Below, one piece after another: positions 46,786 through 59,956 of a stretch of DNA of 64,000 bases (positions are counted from its first letter, which is position 1; each line of letters begins with the position of its first letter). The translations under genes were made by a program, and so were the position numbers. The notes below the pieces were generated by a model. It saw only the letters and a program-made list of their open reading frames with translations. It did not search any database and was not told the DNA's origin. Origin of the DNA: Przewalskia tangutica (Eukaryota > Streptophyta > Magnoliopsida > Solanales > Solanaceae); contig CM056738.1 of NCBI GenBank assembly GCA_029844215.1, positions 43,412,388 through 43,476,387 on the forward strand, given 5' to 3'.

Positions 46786-48200
46786 AAGATTACGGGGTAC
46801 GGGTGATTTAAGAACATTAGAATTTAAATTAAAATGTCTTTTTGGTTTAAAAATACCCCGTTGACTTCGGGTGATCGGACCATGACTTGGGGCTAGATTG
46901 AGTGAATTTTGGGAATTTTCTAGAGATAGTACGGATGGCGTGAGCGATCGGCTGTTGGCTCATTTCTAGAAACGGATGTTGGAGCGCGCGGCCCTACGTT
47001 CGATGCTCTTGGAAGTTAGGCGTCGCAGCGCCTCCCGAAGGGTCGCGGCGTTTAGGATGATGGTAAATCACTTTGGCTACTGGATGGTAGGCACCGTGGT
47101 GCCTCCCGGAAGGGCCGCAGCGCTAACGACGATGGTAAAACACTTTGTCTACTGGATGGTAGGCACCGCGACGCATCCCCGAAGGGCCGCAACGCAGATG
47201 ACGGGTTGCTGGACATATTCGACAAATTATGGATAATATAGGGGGGATATCATCATCTAAAAAATCATATGAACTAGGCACGTATTTTTCTACTTTAGAA
47301 AATGGGAATTGGGACTCATAAAAAATAACATGACGACTAATAATGATTCGATTAGTTGACAAATCAAAACAATAATAACCACGGTGATTTGACGAATAAC
47401 CCAAAAACACACAAGGAGTGGAACGGGCCTAAAGTTTGTTAATTGTGGTGGATGGGAAAATGGGATAACACAAACACCCAAAGACCCTAATATGGGAATA
47501 CGAATGAGTCTTATTATATAAAATTTAAAGAGGGGACGAATATGTCAAACCTTTAGAAGGAAGAATATTAAGTAGATATGTGGCCATTTATAGAGCATGA
47601 AGCCAAAACAACGGAGGGACGGAAGAATGAACCAATAAGGTGGAGATAATGTTATTAATGGTACGAATTTTACATTCAGCTTTCCCATTTTATGAAGATG
47701 TATGAGGACAAGAAAAATGAAAATGTATCCCATTGTTAGCACAAAACTCCCGAAACTCCCAATTGTCATATTCTTGTCATTATCACATTGAATATTTTTT
47801 ATTTCCCGTACGAATTGAGTTATAATGAAAGCTCTAAATTTTACGAAGATGGAAAACTTTGGATTTTTTTGCAATTGGAAATGTCCATAAAAAATTAAAA
47901 TAATCATCCAAGAATAAGACATAATAACGATGACCCATAGAACTGAGAACGGGAGATGTTGATAAATCGCTATGAATAATATCAAATGACATTGAAGTAT
48001 GTGAATTCGAGGCTACAAATGGAAACTTAATAATTTTTCCTAGAGAATAAGATTGACAATTTGGAGTATTACGCGTACCCTTACAAGAAATAAACTTATT
48101 TCTATCTAAAGTAGATAAAATAGATGACTCCTAATGACCTAGACGAGCACAAGGAAGGAGAGGACTCTCCGTCTTGAAATCCTTCACATAAAACCCAAAC
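46786..48200 (-). pseudogene. copia integrase and linker, copy D
   Basis: Linker at 46786-47120, with heavy clustered changes at 46934-47010. FLGYSSNHRGYYCFD is at 47123-47410. The integrase middle and core are at 47545-48000, and the GAG-pre-integrase zinc region at about 48060-48170. The breaks parallel the other copies. Confidence 0.87.
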
Positions 48201-48220
48201 GGATCAAAATCAATAGAAAC

Positions 48221-49554
48221 TCAATTATCAGTGGTGAATTTACGGACAGACACCAAATTTTTAATTAGTTTTAGGGCATGAAGGATATTTTTCAGGACAA
48301 GTGGTGGATGGGGAGGAGACAAAGTTTTATGATTATAACCTTTAATTGGAATCGAATTACCATTATCAACAATTATACCACGATTACTGCTCAAATTGGA
48401 ATAAGATGAGAGAGTACCTTGGTCGGATGTCATGTGGGTAGTGGCGCCTGTGTCCATGTACCAATTTGGGTCCGGTTGAGTCATACCAAGCGGATGCATC
48501 GCTGCTTCAATGTCGGTTTGTGTGGGTCCTGCTGCGTGATGAGCTTGAGGGGGCCGAGGCCCTAGTATTCTGTACTGTTGATCCGACCCATAAATTGTTC
48601 TGAAACCCAAAGCCTGACTCGAGAAATGAGCGATAAAGCCCGGGCCGATGGCAGCTATGGAGTCACGGCGTTAGGCGGGACCAGCTGCCATCGCATTAGG
48701 GCCAGCTGCGGACCACGTCTGATGATGTTGATGCCGCCATCGCCATTTATTCGGTGGTTGTTGCCGCCACGATTGTTGCTATTATTTTTCCGATTTTGAC
48801 CCTTTTTACCACAATTGTTATTGCGATTTTGGCTCACGTTGGCGGAATCAGAAAGGGGAAAATTTGACGTAGTCATCATGACGACGAGACTAGCCCATAT
48901 AGCCGCCTTTTTAGCCAAACTCGCTTCTCCAATGTGAGCATGGAGCGGGCTTGATAGAATTCCGGAAGGGGGTTACTTTGACGAAGGATTAAAGCAACCC
49001 CGTTATAGGCCTCGGACATGCCTGCAATCATCTGTAGGATGAGACGACTATTTCTCACAGCAGCCCCCCACGTTGCGAAGTTGATCTTCCAAGTCCTTGA
49101 GTCATTTACAGTAAGATAAAACGTTAGGAAAGTTCGCCATAGCAACTTGAGAAAATTCATGTTCAATGGTAACAATCCTTGAATGACTGTTATCTTGGAA
49201 GACATCACGCAATCGATTATAAGCCTCCATAGATGTGGAGATGTGTTCCATAATCGTCTGTAAAAGGTCCATGTATATTGTGACATAAATTTCATTGGAG
49301 AACCTTTGCGTCAAGCGTGACCCATAATTTTGGATTGTCTGCTTTGTTAGGCACCGCATCTGTAGTCTCTGTATCACCATCCTTAGAAGTAGGCGGAGGA
49401 TGATGTGATGAAGAACTTGATGTGCCATATCATGAATCTTGAATAACTCCGCCCACGTTCCATATTGGACGTTTTCTAGGTCAAGAACAATAGGAAGAAC
49501 GCTTTTGATGTTAGAAACTGTGATGGCAGGATGAAAAATATTCTTATCAGTCAT
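48221..49554 (-). pseudogene. copia gag and protease, copy D
   Basis: The gag start is complementary to 49552-49554 (MTDKNIFHPAITVSNIKSVL). The frame is open through VLDLENVQYGTWAELFKIHD, the copia gag N-terminal block that is frameshifted in A and B, to FPNVLSYCK (49102). After one frame change it continues with LILQMIAGMSEAYNGVALIL (48876-49100) and the Asn-rich tail to about 48660. The protease has NWYMDTGATTHMTSD near 48450. The segment 48625-48740 is scrambled relative to copies A and C. Confidence 0.88.
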
Positions 49555-49713
49555 GGTGAATAGAACAAACTTTTGAAAAAGATTGTAATTTAGGGAGAGG
49601 GGCTCGGGTTTGCAGAAACCGAGGGGGGAGGGATATTTGGCACGGTTTTCAAGAGACAACGAGAAAGAAGTGAGAAGCGAAAACAAGGAAAATAACATAG
49701 ACTCTTGATACCA

Positions 49714-49948
49714 TGAAAGAATTAATCCCTTGATTATTTTTATTGATGAAAGGCATATATATACAAGTTACAATAGGAAGATCCTTTTCCTATTCTACTT
49801 CTAAATTCTTATTATATATGGAGATGAATCATACAACTATGGTAAGACTCTAAGACTAATTACTATACAAGGTCAATATACAAATTTACCATAATATTAC
49901 AATACACAGATGGGTTGTTGACTGAGAAGGCCCACTGCTTATTTAATA
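49714..49948 (-). mobile_element. 5' LTR of copia copy D, 235 bp
   Basis: Same length as in A and B. The outer terminus is changed from TAACA to TAATA on the plus strand. The primer site is at 49706-49713. Confidence 0.88.
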
Positions 49949-50163
49949 ATAACTGAAGGTATTCAACGTTACAATAAAGACATGCAAGCGTACATCAAAG
50001 ATCATGATATCGTGATGAAACTTCTCAGTAAGAAAACAATTACAGAGCATTCAACAACTTCTTTTAATTAAAAAGATCAACTTGTGTGAGAATATGCAAG
50101 AACAAATATGAAGTAGGGAATCTAGAAACTTATGAGGAAAGATGAGAGTTGAAACCCTGAATG

Positions 50164-50515
50164 TCATCCTTTGTGGGCATAACTGATGCGAATATTTCTG
50201 CCATCCAATAACTAAGAAGCATAGTAAACAAGACTGTAAGACAAATATAAGAACATAGGTAGCATTTCTACACTTACTTATTTATCTATTTCCTTGAGGC
50301 CTTGCTAGCGGTTTGATGAACTTCACGAACCCATATCCTTTGGATTTTCCACTTTTATGATCACATATTACTTTAACTGAAAGTGGATAAGCTTACATTT
50401 CCATACAAAACCACATAAAAAGAAGTAGTGCCATACAGTACATTACCTTCAATTATTTCACCATGTTGCTCAAAAGCTTGTTTGAGAACAGGTTCATTGG
50501 TATCACAACAAAGCC
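50164..50515 (-). pseudogene. captured RRM-gene exons, copy D
   Basis: Third copy of the exon cluster: 50447-50515, 50278-50376 and 50164-50211. The middle exon is eight bases short (99 rather than 107 nt), because the segment around CTAGCTGCAGTTTCAGAAG in copy B is contracted to CTAGCGGTTTGATG, which breaks the frame after the RNP1 strand KGYGFVKF. The exon with RISYAHKG and the stop are intact. The contracted stretch contains CTGCAG and CAG sites, so it may be a sequencing error rather than a real deletion. Confidence 0.8.
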
Positions 50516-50989
50516 CTGAAAGAAACCAGATTTCGTGTTAGGGTTTGTTCTCCTTTACATTGTGATTCAGTTTTTAGATATGACAACAGGGTATTCATCT
50601 GGATTTGATCTTAAATGAAATCACAATTTATTTGTACTTTTGGTTCCATGTATAATGTTCAAACATTTTAGGGTGCACATAATATCTGGTAACCAATTAC
50701 AAGACCCTCATTCAATAGCACAAACATTGACCGAGAGATAGTCATGTGCAAACATGTGACCACTAATCCATCATCAGCCCTTAATTTTTGTTCTGCTCTT
50801 GCTCAATTAGCAACATAAATCGTTATTGTCATCCATGGAGCACTCTCCAACATGTCATTGGCTGAACCCCTCCACCCCAAATTTCCCCTTTGGAAGCAAA
50901 TTAATGTTCCGTGACCAGGAAAAAAAACAAACGTTAACACGACCTATGGTTTTAGTTCAATGTAAAGGTAGTACACCGATGGATGTGTG
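50516..50989. other. intron-like flank, unit copy D
   Basis: Matches 14298-14772 and 24869-25343. It ends at the insertion point of the outer gypsy element (GGATGTGTG, then TGTTATACC), where copies A and B continue GGATGTGTGGTAGGTGC. Confidence 0.6.
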
Positions 50990-51852
50990 TGTTATACCCC
51001 GTAGTTTTGCCATGCGTATGAGAACGTACGCAAGGGATTAAGACTTAAAATTTTAGAAAGATAGGTTGTCAGAATGATTCGTACGGGTTTAGGTCAACTT
51101 TGGAGCGGCATATCTCCTAGTTCATTAAGAGTTTGTAGGTGTTTCAAAGGCCTAGCATGTATTTCGAAGAATCTAGTTCCCAACGCAACCAACCATTCGT
51201 CGATAGGACATCGTAGTAGAAAGTTATGGAGGTTACAAGTTCGGTCTTGTGATCGGCGTAAAAGCAACATCGGTCGGGGGCCACGCAGTCGGCGTCGGAT
51301 AAAGCGAAAACGCTGAAGATGCAGCGCGGCCGGACAACGCTGGCGCGGAAATTCCCGAGAGGCGGAGGTTTCAGCGCATGGCCGGTTCTGCGGTGAGTGG
51401 AAAAATCTGAACTGTTTTGTTTTAAAAAAGGCCATGGGAGGGTGACAAGTGTCCCCCCCCCCCCCATCGGATTTTTTCATGTCCTATTTATTGACCAAGT
51501 CTTGAAGACTTGGTCATTCTTCAAGCTCTTCTCTCTCTCTAAATTAGAAGCTTTTCCTTCTCTCTAGAAAATCAAGAGGAAATCAAGGCTTGAGAAAAAT
51601 CTGAAAAGTGTGGCAAGAAGGAAACTTGTTGGCAAGCTTGTAGGACTTATTGTGGTGGTGTTTGTGGAAAGGAGGCTAGCAAATTTGTTGGATTAATTTG
51701 GCTAAAGCTCTAAGGTAACAATTCTTTCTCTTGTTGCTAGTTTTGGTATTGCATGTGAAGAAGAAAGAACTTGTAGTTGTAAATATTGCTCTTAGAGAAA
51801 TTGCATGTAAGAAATATGGTTTGGATATGAAAGGATTGGATAAGAGGGTTAT
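50990..51852 (+). mobile_element. outer gypsy element 5' LTR, first part
   Basis: Starts TGTTATACCCCGTAG at a clean insertion in unit copy D. It has a G-box variant at 51443-51453 followed by a C13 run, then a TATA-like CCTATTTATT near 51484 and a CT-rich leader. It is interrupted at 51852 by the nested element and resumes at about 60600. The last five bases (GTTAT, 51848-51852) are the target duplication of the nested element. Confidence 0.85.
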
Positions 51853-52314
51853 TGTTACACCCCGTAAGTCCAGTACATGTATAAGAGAATGTACGTAAGG
51901 AATCAAGACTTGGAAATTGGTACGAAAGGAAGAATTGTTTTTACGACGGGAAATCTTCCGAACGTCGGAAAGGAAAAATGTTCATTGTTGAGAATTGAAT
52001 TCTCAAAATGCACTATTTGAAGAGTATGGAACTTATTAACATTATGGAATTTTATTTTTACGGATTTGGTCATGTGGGGCCCACCCGAGGAATTTTATAT
52101 TTTTGTGGGGCCCACGAGGGTTACGAAATTTTATGGACGAATGAGAGGGCGACACGTGGCACCTCCCCCATATGGTCTTGGACGAAAATAGTAAGGGTAA
52201 AATGGTCATTGACCATCAAGGAAGATAAGTCTTGCTAGCTTGTCCACTTGGCTAGTTAATTAATGATCTTCATCCAAGCCACACATTTGTTATAATCTTG
52301 GCCCTTCATTGTGT

Positions 52315-52322
52315 TATATATA
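52315..52322 (+). promoter_or_regulatory. TATA box of nested element LTR
   Basis: GTTATATATACTAG, 155 bases after the G-box variant. Repeated in the 3' LTR at about 57649-57656. Confidence 0.55.
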
Positions 52323-54618
52323 CTAGACTAGTGCAAGACAAGGTCTTCCAACACTTAGAATTATTTCACTCTTTCTTGTTCTTCACAAGAGCTCTCGCCT
52401 TTGATGAATTTTCCACACAAAAATTTTTAGTTTGTAATCCATTATTCACAAGACTTAAACCCAATGTCCCTAAGGGTATTGTAAGGATATCTCAATAGAA
52501 ATATTGCGGAAAAACGACGTTTTCACGTTAGTCGCAAGGCGGAAACTTAAGGAGTTCTTCAACTTTGAAGTTGGAACTTGAAGATGGGTTCTTCATAGGC
52601 TTCTAAGGAGTGCTTGGAGCGTATTGGAATATAATGAAAGGAGCTAAGAATTGCTAAGGAGCGACTTTGAATCTTGGAAATTTTAAGGGCTTGTAAAGGT
52701 ATAAATCTTGTCGTTTTAGCAATTAAGGTTTACTTATTGTTGTAGTTATGGATATTAGCAAGCATGAGTTGTATAGTATGAAGTTTGATAAGTATATTGG
52801 CTATTGGAATCCTAATCCGAAAACTAGCATGTTTAGCCTTAAGATTACAATTCAAGTTGATTATTAGTTTAAGTCGTCGCATGTTGTAAAGAAGGAAATT
52901 GTAGTTGTTGAAGTTGTCTATGACTATATAACATGTTTGACCTTAGAACTTGGAATTGGAAAAAGGATTGGAAAAGACTTAGTGTTGTTGTATATGTTGG
53001 CCGAGAATGGCTTTTGGAGTATTAAACTACTTGGTATGAATTGTGGGGCGGAATTTTACACGTATTGTAAGGCGTGTAATCCCCTTTGATTGGTTGGTAT
53101 GTTGAGCCTTAAATGTGTCATGTTTGGTTATTGTATTCGGCCTTGAAAAAGGTGGAAAAGTATGTAGAAACAAAGGAGGTGCTGCCCGATTTTCCGTAGA
53201 ATAAGAGACCGCTTACTTAGTATTATTCTACGTTAGAGACTAGAAATTGATAGTCATGTTGTGACCATTATAGGTTGACAATTCTACGTACGGCGTATTC
53301 GTCTTAGCTTGTGGATTTAGCCGAAAAGGTATGTGAACTATCTCCTCTTCTAGCATGATTCCTTAAGATAAAGAAAGTATGTCCTACTCCTTAAATGATT
53401 CATTCCTTGGTTGTATTTGGATTGCCTAAAATAGAATTTGTTCTATGTACTTCCTTGATTGTACTTTGATGTTTAAATTGTAAGTTGTATAATCCATTTC
53501 CTTAGTGAAGTTTGGATTCTTAAAAGTGAAAGTATTTTACTTGAAGAACATAGAGTCTTGAAAAGGAAGTGGTTTTCAAATCTTTTGGCTAGTGCCTTAG
53601 TTCCAAAACCTAAGGGTCGTTATAATGACTTTAGGGGAGTCAAATGAGTGATTTACTTAATTGTTTTAAGAGAGGAGAAATGACATGATTTAAGAGAAGT
53701 AACTTGTTTTAAAGGTGTGAGTTACTTGAGGTTTAAAAGTAGAAGAAACTTGATTTCTAAAGATTAAGAGACTTGAAGTATTTTGAAAGTTAAGAAACTT
53801 GATTTGTAAGTATGTGATACTTGGTTTTAAAAGTATAAGTCTCTTGGTTATAAAAGGAATGAATATGTCTAAAACCATAAAGGGTTATAACGGCTTTATG
53901 GGAAGTTGGTTATAACGGCTTTATGGAAGGTTAAGAAAGTTGTCTATTTTGATTATTAGGCATAAGTTGCCTAGATTGTGAAAATTTGAAGTTACTTGAT
54001 TTCAAGCTTTGAAATGAGTTTTCTAAAAGTGTAGTAACTTACTTTGAAAAATAGACACACCTTGATACTACGGGTGTTAGTATCTTGGGGTTTTACATAA
54101 AAAGGAGTCTTTTGAAAAGAATGTACGTACATAGTACTTTGGCTTGTTTAATTGAGAATTATTCTATGTGTGCCTTGATAAGTACTTTGGCTTGTTTAAT
54201 TGAGAATTGCCTATGTGTGCTGGTGATAGCTTTTGAGTGCAAGTATTATGTTTTATTACGTTGCCGCGACTCTCGGTTGGAGGGTCGGCTGTCTTGTTGT
54301 AAGTTTACTTGGGCGTCTGAAGCGGTGATGTGGGATTCCACGGGTATGCTTCCATTATTTGTGTTACTCCTTGGACATGCTTATACGATATGAGATTCCG
54401 GGGCATGTGACCAGGAGGCGGGTTAGATTCCCGGATTCGTTTGTATTACCCATGGTCATGCTTATACGATGTGGGATTCCGGGGCATGCGACCATGCTAT
54501 GTACGACTATTACTCCATGGGCTAGCTCCCCATGAAGACCTGCACCTACGATGAGGGATGTCGAGGGCACGTTATGCTCATGCTTATACGATGAGGGATT
54601 CCGGGGCATGCGGCCACG

Positions 54619-54619
<1 letters not shown>

Positions 54620-54662
<43 letters not shown>
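54620..54662. repeat. TA dinucleotide repeat, 5' LTR
   Basis: About 43 bases of alternating TA. The partner in the 3' LTR is shorter. Confidence 0.95.
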
Positions 54663-54665
<3 letters not shown>

Positions 54666-55303
54666 TGTTATATTATATCATTGACTGTCGGCAGTGAGGA
54701 AGGATTCCACGGGCATGATTAATATTATGGGCGTGAGACCCATGGTTATATTTTAGTAATGACTTTGAGGCATGCGTCACGACTTGATATTCGCTTATGT
54801 ATTGTATGCTGTAGGTTGGCTATCATACATGTCTCTGTTTTGTTTAGATCGTTATGATTTCATTCTGATTTCATCGTTTCATATACTTGGTACATTCTTC
54901 CGTCTTGACCTCGCCCGGGCTGCGTTACATCTGCGAGTTTAGGCCTTGATTTGGTGATCTGCAGTGTAGGACCACCTTTCGAGTTTTGGATAGCTCCCTG
55001 TTCAAAGTTTATCTTTTTGGTATAGTTCCTTGATGCAGGCTTTTATGCGGTTATGGATGCGGGGCCTTGTCCGTCATATTTGATAAAACTCTTAGAGGCC
55101 TGTATTCATATGTGGGATTGGACTCGTATGCAGTGTAGTGTCTTTTGATTATGTATATTATGGCGGCCTTGTCGGCTTTGCCCTTATGCGTATGTTGGTT
55201 TTGAAAAAAATGAGGTGTTATTTAATTTCGCAGATTTACTTAGTTGTTAAGGTAGAAGGGTGCCCGGGTAGGGCACCGATCCACTTGAGGTTGGGCGTGA
55301 CAG

Positions 55304-55315
55304 TGGTATCGAGCG
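55304..55315 (+). promoter_or_regulatory. primer-binding site, altered
   Basis: TGGTATCGAGCG right after LTR end TGACA and one G. The usual Met-tRNA match is TGGTATCAGAGC. The CAG is changed to CGA, one of the recurrent CAG changes in this window. Confidence 0.75.
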
Positions 55316-55505
55316 ATCGGTCCTCGGAATGTCTCTGAGGCCGTGTCTAGTAGAGTCTTGATTATCGGTGTGTTGCGCGCCACACCCATAAACAGGAGGC
55401 TACGGGACATTTAGGAGTTGATTTCTATTCTTCTCACTCTAAGATCGTGCCATAGAGGCGTGTTAGTAAGATAATTCATCTCGACGTAATTTTGTGTTAC
55501 TGGTA

Positions 55506-56366
55506 TGTCTCGAGGAGAACCTGATCGCGAGAAGGGCAAAGGAGTAGCAGGAGCTACTAGTCGGACTCGAGAGAGTTGATAGGGCTTATGCCCGTGGTAT
55601 ACCGGATGTTGTCGCGATCGGCGAGTTCTTCTGCGCCCGAGTTTTGAGGCCCCAAGCACGAGCCTCGGTTTCTCGATTAGGAGAAGACTATAGGGTCATG
55701 AGGGAAGCAGTTATGTTATTGACCAAGATAGCGGTGCTACAGTTTCATCAGCAGGAGGTTATTCGGCCAGTACAGACAGGTGTACAGAGGGTAGAGGGCC
55801 AACACGGAAATCAGCGTAAGAGGGCTAGACCGGTTGGTTATCCCGGTGAGTTAATGGACGAGCAGCCTCAACATCGAGTGAGATATTCGTCCCATACTAC
55901 CCATTACATACCCCCGCAGCTCCTAGGTGGGAGATTGGACTCCACAAGGTATTTAGGAGCCGGTCCAAGCTCCAGGGGTCGAGGTTCTCAGAGGAGCAGA
56001 GGATTTTCTCAGTCGAGGCCACTTTTTCCTCAGTGTTTCCGATGTAGTAAGCGTCATATGGGGACATGCCGTTATGGCACAGATGTTTGTTATTATTGTG
56101 ACCGTCCGGGCCACAAGAAGTGGGAATGTCCTGTTAGAAAGAGCGCCGGTAGGGTGGCTCAGCCTATGAGGCCGATGGTTGATTCTCTTTCCTCCGCAGT
56201 TGTGCGTCCCCCAGGGCAGGGTGTTCAGATGTCATCCAGCCGTGGTAGAGGTCAGGGTGGAGTTTATAGTTTTGGCGGTCCTTCGAACCGCATAGATGAC
56301 GTGACTACTGGACAGGATCAGGAGGCAACATCGCATGGGGTTACAGGTATATCTCGATTCTTTTAA
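55506..56366 (+). pseudogene. gag remnant of nested element
   Basis: Nucleic-acid-binding part of a Ty3/gypsy gag. A first frame starts at 55506 (MSRGEPDREKGKGVAGATSR) and ends quickly. The main open frame is 55644-56366, 240 codons. Its C-terminal half is Arg/Gly/Ser-rich, then has a C131-x2-C134-x7-C142 cluster (CFRCSKRHMGTC) and a canonical CCHC zinc knuckle, C149-x2-C152-x4-H157-x4-C162 (CYYCDRPGHKKWEC). The central capsid domain of about 200 residues (the kind seen at 63320-63500) is missing. After GVTGISRF a TAA stops the frame, and a trace of the protease start (ALIDSN at about 56378) follows with Asn where DSG/DTG is expected. It may be cis-acting only. Confidence 0.85.
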
Positions 56367-57172
56367 ATCATACGTGCATTGATAGATTCAAATTTCGCCC
56401 TAGCATATATGTTTTCCCTTTGTTGCTAGCAGTTGTAAGTGATAGTACCCCCAGAGGTAGGAATACTTTGATTAGTAAAGTGAAAAGTTAAGAATGTTGA
56501 CAAGATTGATAAGTGAACTGAGACTATAGTTGTGTAGAGTTCACAAGTAGTAATTGCCCCATAACAGTGTAAGACCAATAGGGAAGGATGTACGGTAGAA
56601 ATACTTCGACCTATGTGACGAACCTCTAGTGAATAGGGGGATAGGGTGAGAAGTACCTTGAGATAAGAGAAAGATTTATTTCAGACTAAGAATGAGAAGT
56701 TAAGTATGACGATGAGTCGGGTTATGGACTCATTTTGGGTCAACCGGTAGTATGGAATGGGGTGATGTCAGTTGGTAATGGTTCCGCGATGTGATAGGGT
56801 CACGAGGGTGCAAGGCCCAAGTCTAGTTGATCGTTGTACGAGTTTGTGGATGTGTTCCACCAGACCAGTCGTAAGGGTCGAGAAGAGCCTTAGCGGAAAT
56901 TCAAGTAGCATTATGGCCAAGTTTAGAAATGCGAAAGTATGACCGATGAGAGAATAAAGGAACCTCTAAGGATCCGTGTTTGAGAAGGCGTAACCTTACA
57001 GTATTGTGAGAAGGGACCACGGACGGAAGGTCTATTGATATGTTTACGTATGTTATGTGGTGGCCGTGTGTGGCATCGTTGGTCTTGTGGAGTATTGATT
57101 GGTAGGCGAGTATAGAGGCGTGCGGAGTTTGTATAACAGCAGCGAATAAGAATATTCGGGGCGAATGTTTCT
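56367..57172 (+). other. non-coding interior of nested element
   Basis: Apart from the protease trace at its start I see no domain. The stretch is purine-rich on the plus strand, and stop codons occur in every frame. Confidence 0.6.
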
Positions 57173-57183
57173 AAGGGGAAGAA
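57173..57183 (+). promoter_or_regulatory. polypurine tract of nested element
   Basis: AAGGGGAAGAA directly before the 3' LTR start TGTTACACC. It primes plus-strand DNA synthesis in LTR elements. Confidence 0.85.
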
Positions 57184-59915
57184 TGTTACACCGTAAGTCG
57201 GACATGTATAAGAGAATGCGTAAGGAATCAAGACTTGGAAATTGAGTACGAAAGGAAGAATTGTTTTTCCGACGGAAATCTTAGAGCGTCGGAAAGGAAA
57301 AATGTTCATTGTTGAGAATTGAATTCTCAAAATGCACTATTTGAAAGTATGGAACTTATTAACATTATGGAATTTTATTTTTCTGATTTGGTCATGTGGG
57401 GCCCACAGAATTTTATATTTTTGTGGGGCCCATGAGGTTCTGAATTTTATGGGACGAATGAGAGGCGACCGTGGCACCTCCCCGTATGGTCTTGGGCGAA
57501 AATAGTAAAGGGTAAAATGGTCATTGACCATCGAGGAAGATAAGTCTTGCTTTGAGATTGTTGACGAGTCAACTTGTCCACTTGGCTAGTTAATTAATGA
57601 TCTTCATCCAAGCCACACATTTGTTATAATCTTGGCCCTTCATTGTGTTATATATACTAGACTAGTGCAAGACAAGGTCTTCCAACACTTAGAATTATTT
57701 CACTCTTTCTTGTTCTTCACAAGAGCTCCCGGCTTTGATGAATTTTCCACACAAAAAAATTTAGTTTGTAATCCATTATTCACAAGACTTAAACCCAAGG
57801 TCCCTAAGGGTATTGTAAGGATATCTCAATAGAAAGATTGCGGAAAAACAACGTTTTCACGTTAGTCGCAAGGCGGAAACTTAAGGAGTTCTTCAACTTT
57901 GAAGTTGGAACTTGAAGATGGGTTCTTCATAGGCTTCTAAGGAGTACTTGGAGCGGATTGGAATATAAGGAAAGGAGCTAAGAATTGCTAAGGAGCGACT
58001 TTGAATCTTGGAAATTTTAAGGGCTTGTAAAGGTATAAATCTTGTCGTTTTAGCAATTAAGGTTTACTTATTGTTGTAGTTATGGATATTAGCAAGCATG
58101 AGTTGTATAGTATGAAGTTTGATAAGTATATTGGCTATTGGAATCCTAATCCGAAAACTAGCATGTTTAGCCTTAAGATTACAATTCAAGTTGATTATTA
58201 GTTTAAGTCGTCGCATGTTGTAAAGAAGGAAATTGTAGTTGTTGAAGTTGTCTATGACTATATAACATGTTTGACCTTAGAACTTGGAATTGGAAAAAGG
58301 ATTGGAAAAGACTTAGTGTTGTCGTATATGTTGGCCGAGAATGGCTTTTGGAGTATTAAACTACTTGGTATGAATTGTGGGGAGGAATTTTACACGTATT
58401 GTAAGGCGTGTAATCCCCTTTGATTGGTTGGTATGTTGAGCCTTAAATGTGTCATGTTTGGTTATTGTATTCGGCCTTGAAAAAGGTGGAAAAGTGTGTA
58501 GAAACAAAGGAGGTCTTTTAGATTTTCCGTAGAATAAGAGACCGCTTACTTAGTATTATTCTACGTTAGAGACTAGAAATTGATAGTCATGTTGTGACCA
58601 TTATAGGTTGACAATTCTACGTACGGCGTATTCGTCTTAGCTTGTGGATTTAGCCGAAAAGGTATGTGAACTATCTCCTCTTCTAGCATGATTCCTTAAG
58701 ATAAAGAAAGTATGTCCTACTCCTTAAATGATCCATTCCTTGGTTGTATTTGGATTGCCTAAAATAGAATTTGTTCTATGTACTTCCTTGATTGTACTTT
58801 GATGTTTAAATTGTAAGTTGTATAATCCATTTCCTTAGTGAAGTTTGGATTCTTAAAAGTGAAAGTATTTTACTTGAAGAACATAGAGTCTTGAAAAGGA
58901 AGTGGTTTCCAAATCTTTTGGCTAGTACCTTAGTTCCAAAACCTAAGGGTCGTTATAATGACTTTAGGGGAGTCAAAGGAGTGATTTACTTAATTGTTTT
59001 AAGAGAGGAGAAATGACATGATTTAAGAGAAGTAACTTGGTTTAAAGGTGTGAGTTACTTGAGGTTTAAAAGTAGAAGAAACTTGATTTCTAAAGATTAA
59101 GAGACTTGAAGTATTTTGAAAGTTAAGAAACTTGATTTGTAAGTATGTGATACTTGGTTTTAAAAGTATAAGTCTCTTGGTTATAAAAGGAATGAATATG
59201 TCTAAAACCATAAAGGGTTATAACGGCTTTATGGAAGGTTAAGAAAGTTGTCTATTTTGATTATTAGGCATAAGTTGCCTAGATTGTGAAAATTTGAAGT
59301 TACTTGATTTCAAGCTTTGAAATGAGTTTTCTAAAAGTGTAGTAACTTACTTTGAAAAATAGACACACCTTGATACTACGGGTGTTAGTATCTTGGGGTT
59401 TTACATAAAAAGGAGTCTTTTGAAAAGAATGTACGTACATAGTACTTTGGCTTGTTTAATTGAGAATTATTCTATGTGTGCCTTGATAAGTACTTTGGCT
59501 TGTTTAATTGAGAATTGCCTATGTGTGCTGGTGATAGCTTTTGAGTGCAAGTATTATGTTTTATTACGTTGCCGTGACTCTCGGTTGGAGGGTCGGCTGT
59601 CTTGTTGTAAGTTTACTTGGGCGTCTGAAGCGGTGATGTGGGATTCCACGGGTATGCTTCCATTATTTGTGTTACTCCTTGGACATGCTTATACGATATG
59701 GGATTCCGGGGCATGTGACCAGGAGGCGAGTTAGATTCCCGGATTTGTTTGTATTACCCATGGTCATGCTTATATGATGTGGGATTCCGGGGCATGCGAC
59801 CATGCTATGTACGACTATTACTCCATGGGCTAGCTCCCGTGAAGACTGCGCTACGATGAGGATGTCGAGGCGCGTTATGCTCGTCTTATCGATGAGGATT
59901 AGGGCATGCGCCACG

Positions 59916-59956
<41 letters not shown>

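Larger units (their letters stand above)
51853..55302 (+). mobile_element. 5' LTR of nested element, 3.45 kb
   Basis: From TGTTACACCCCGTAAGTCC to GGGCGTGACA. It has a G-box variant (52150-52160) and TATA box (TATATATA, 52315-52322), and a long R/U5 with repeated GTGGGATTCC(A/G)(C/G)GGG motifs between 54328 and 54720 and a TA repeat. It matches the 3' LTR closely over its first 2.7 kb, so the insertion is fairly recent. Differences cluster between 54500 and 55300. Confidence 0.9.

Noticed and set aside
6105..49554. Four independent insertions of the same copia element
   Set aside because: All copies share the same 56-base 3' LTR remnant, the same flanking LTR block and, where present, the same RRM exons, so they are segmental duplicates.
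55411..55659. Minus-strand open frame between the LTR and gag of the nested element
   Set aside because: It overlaps the gag start region antisense and shows no domain.
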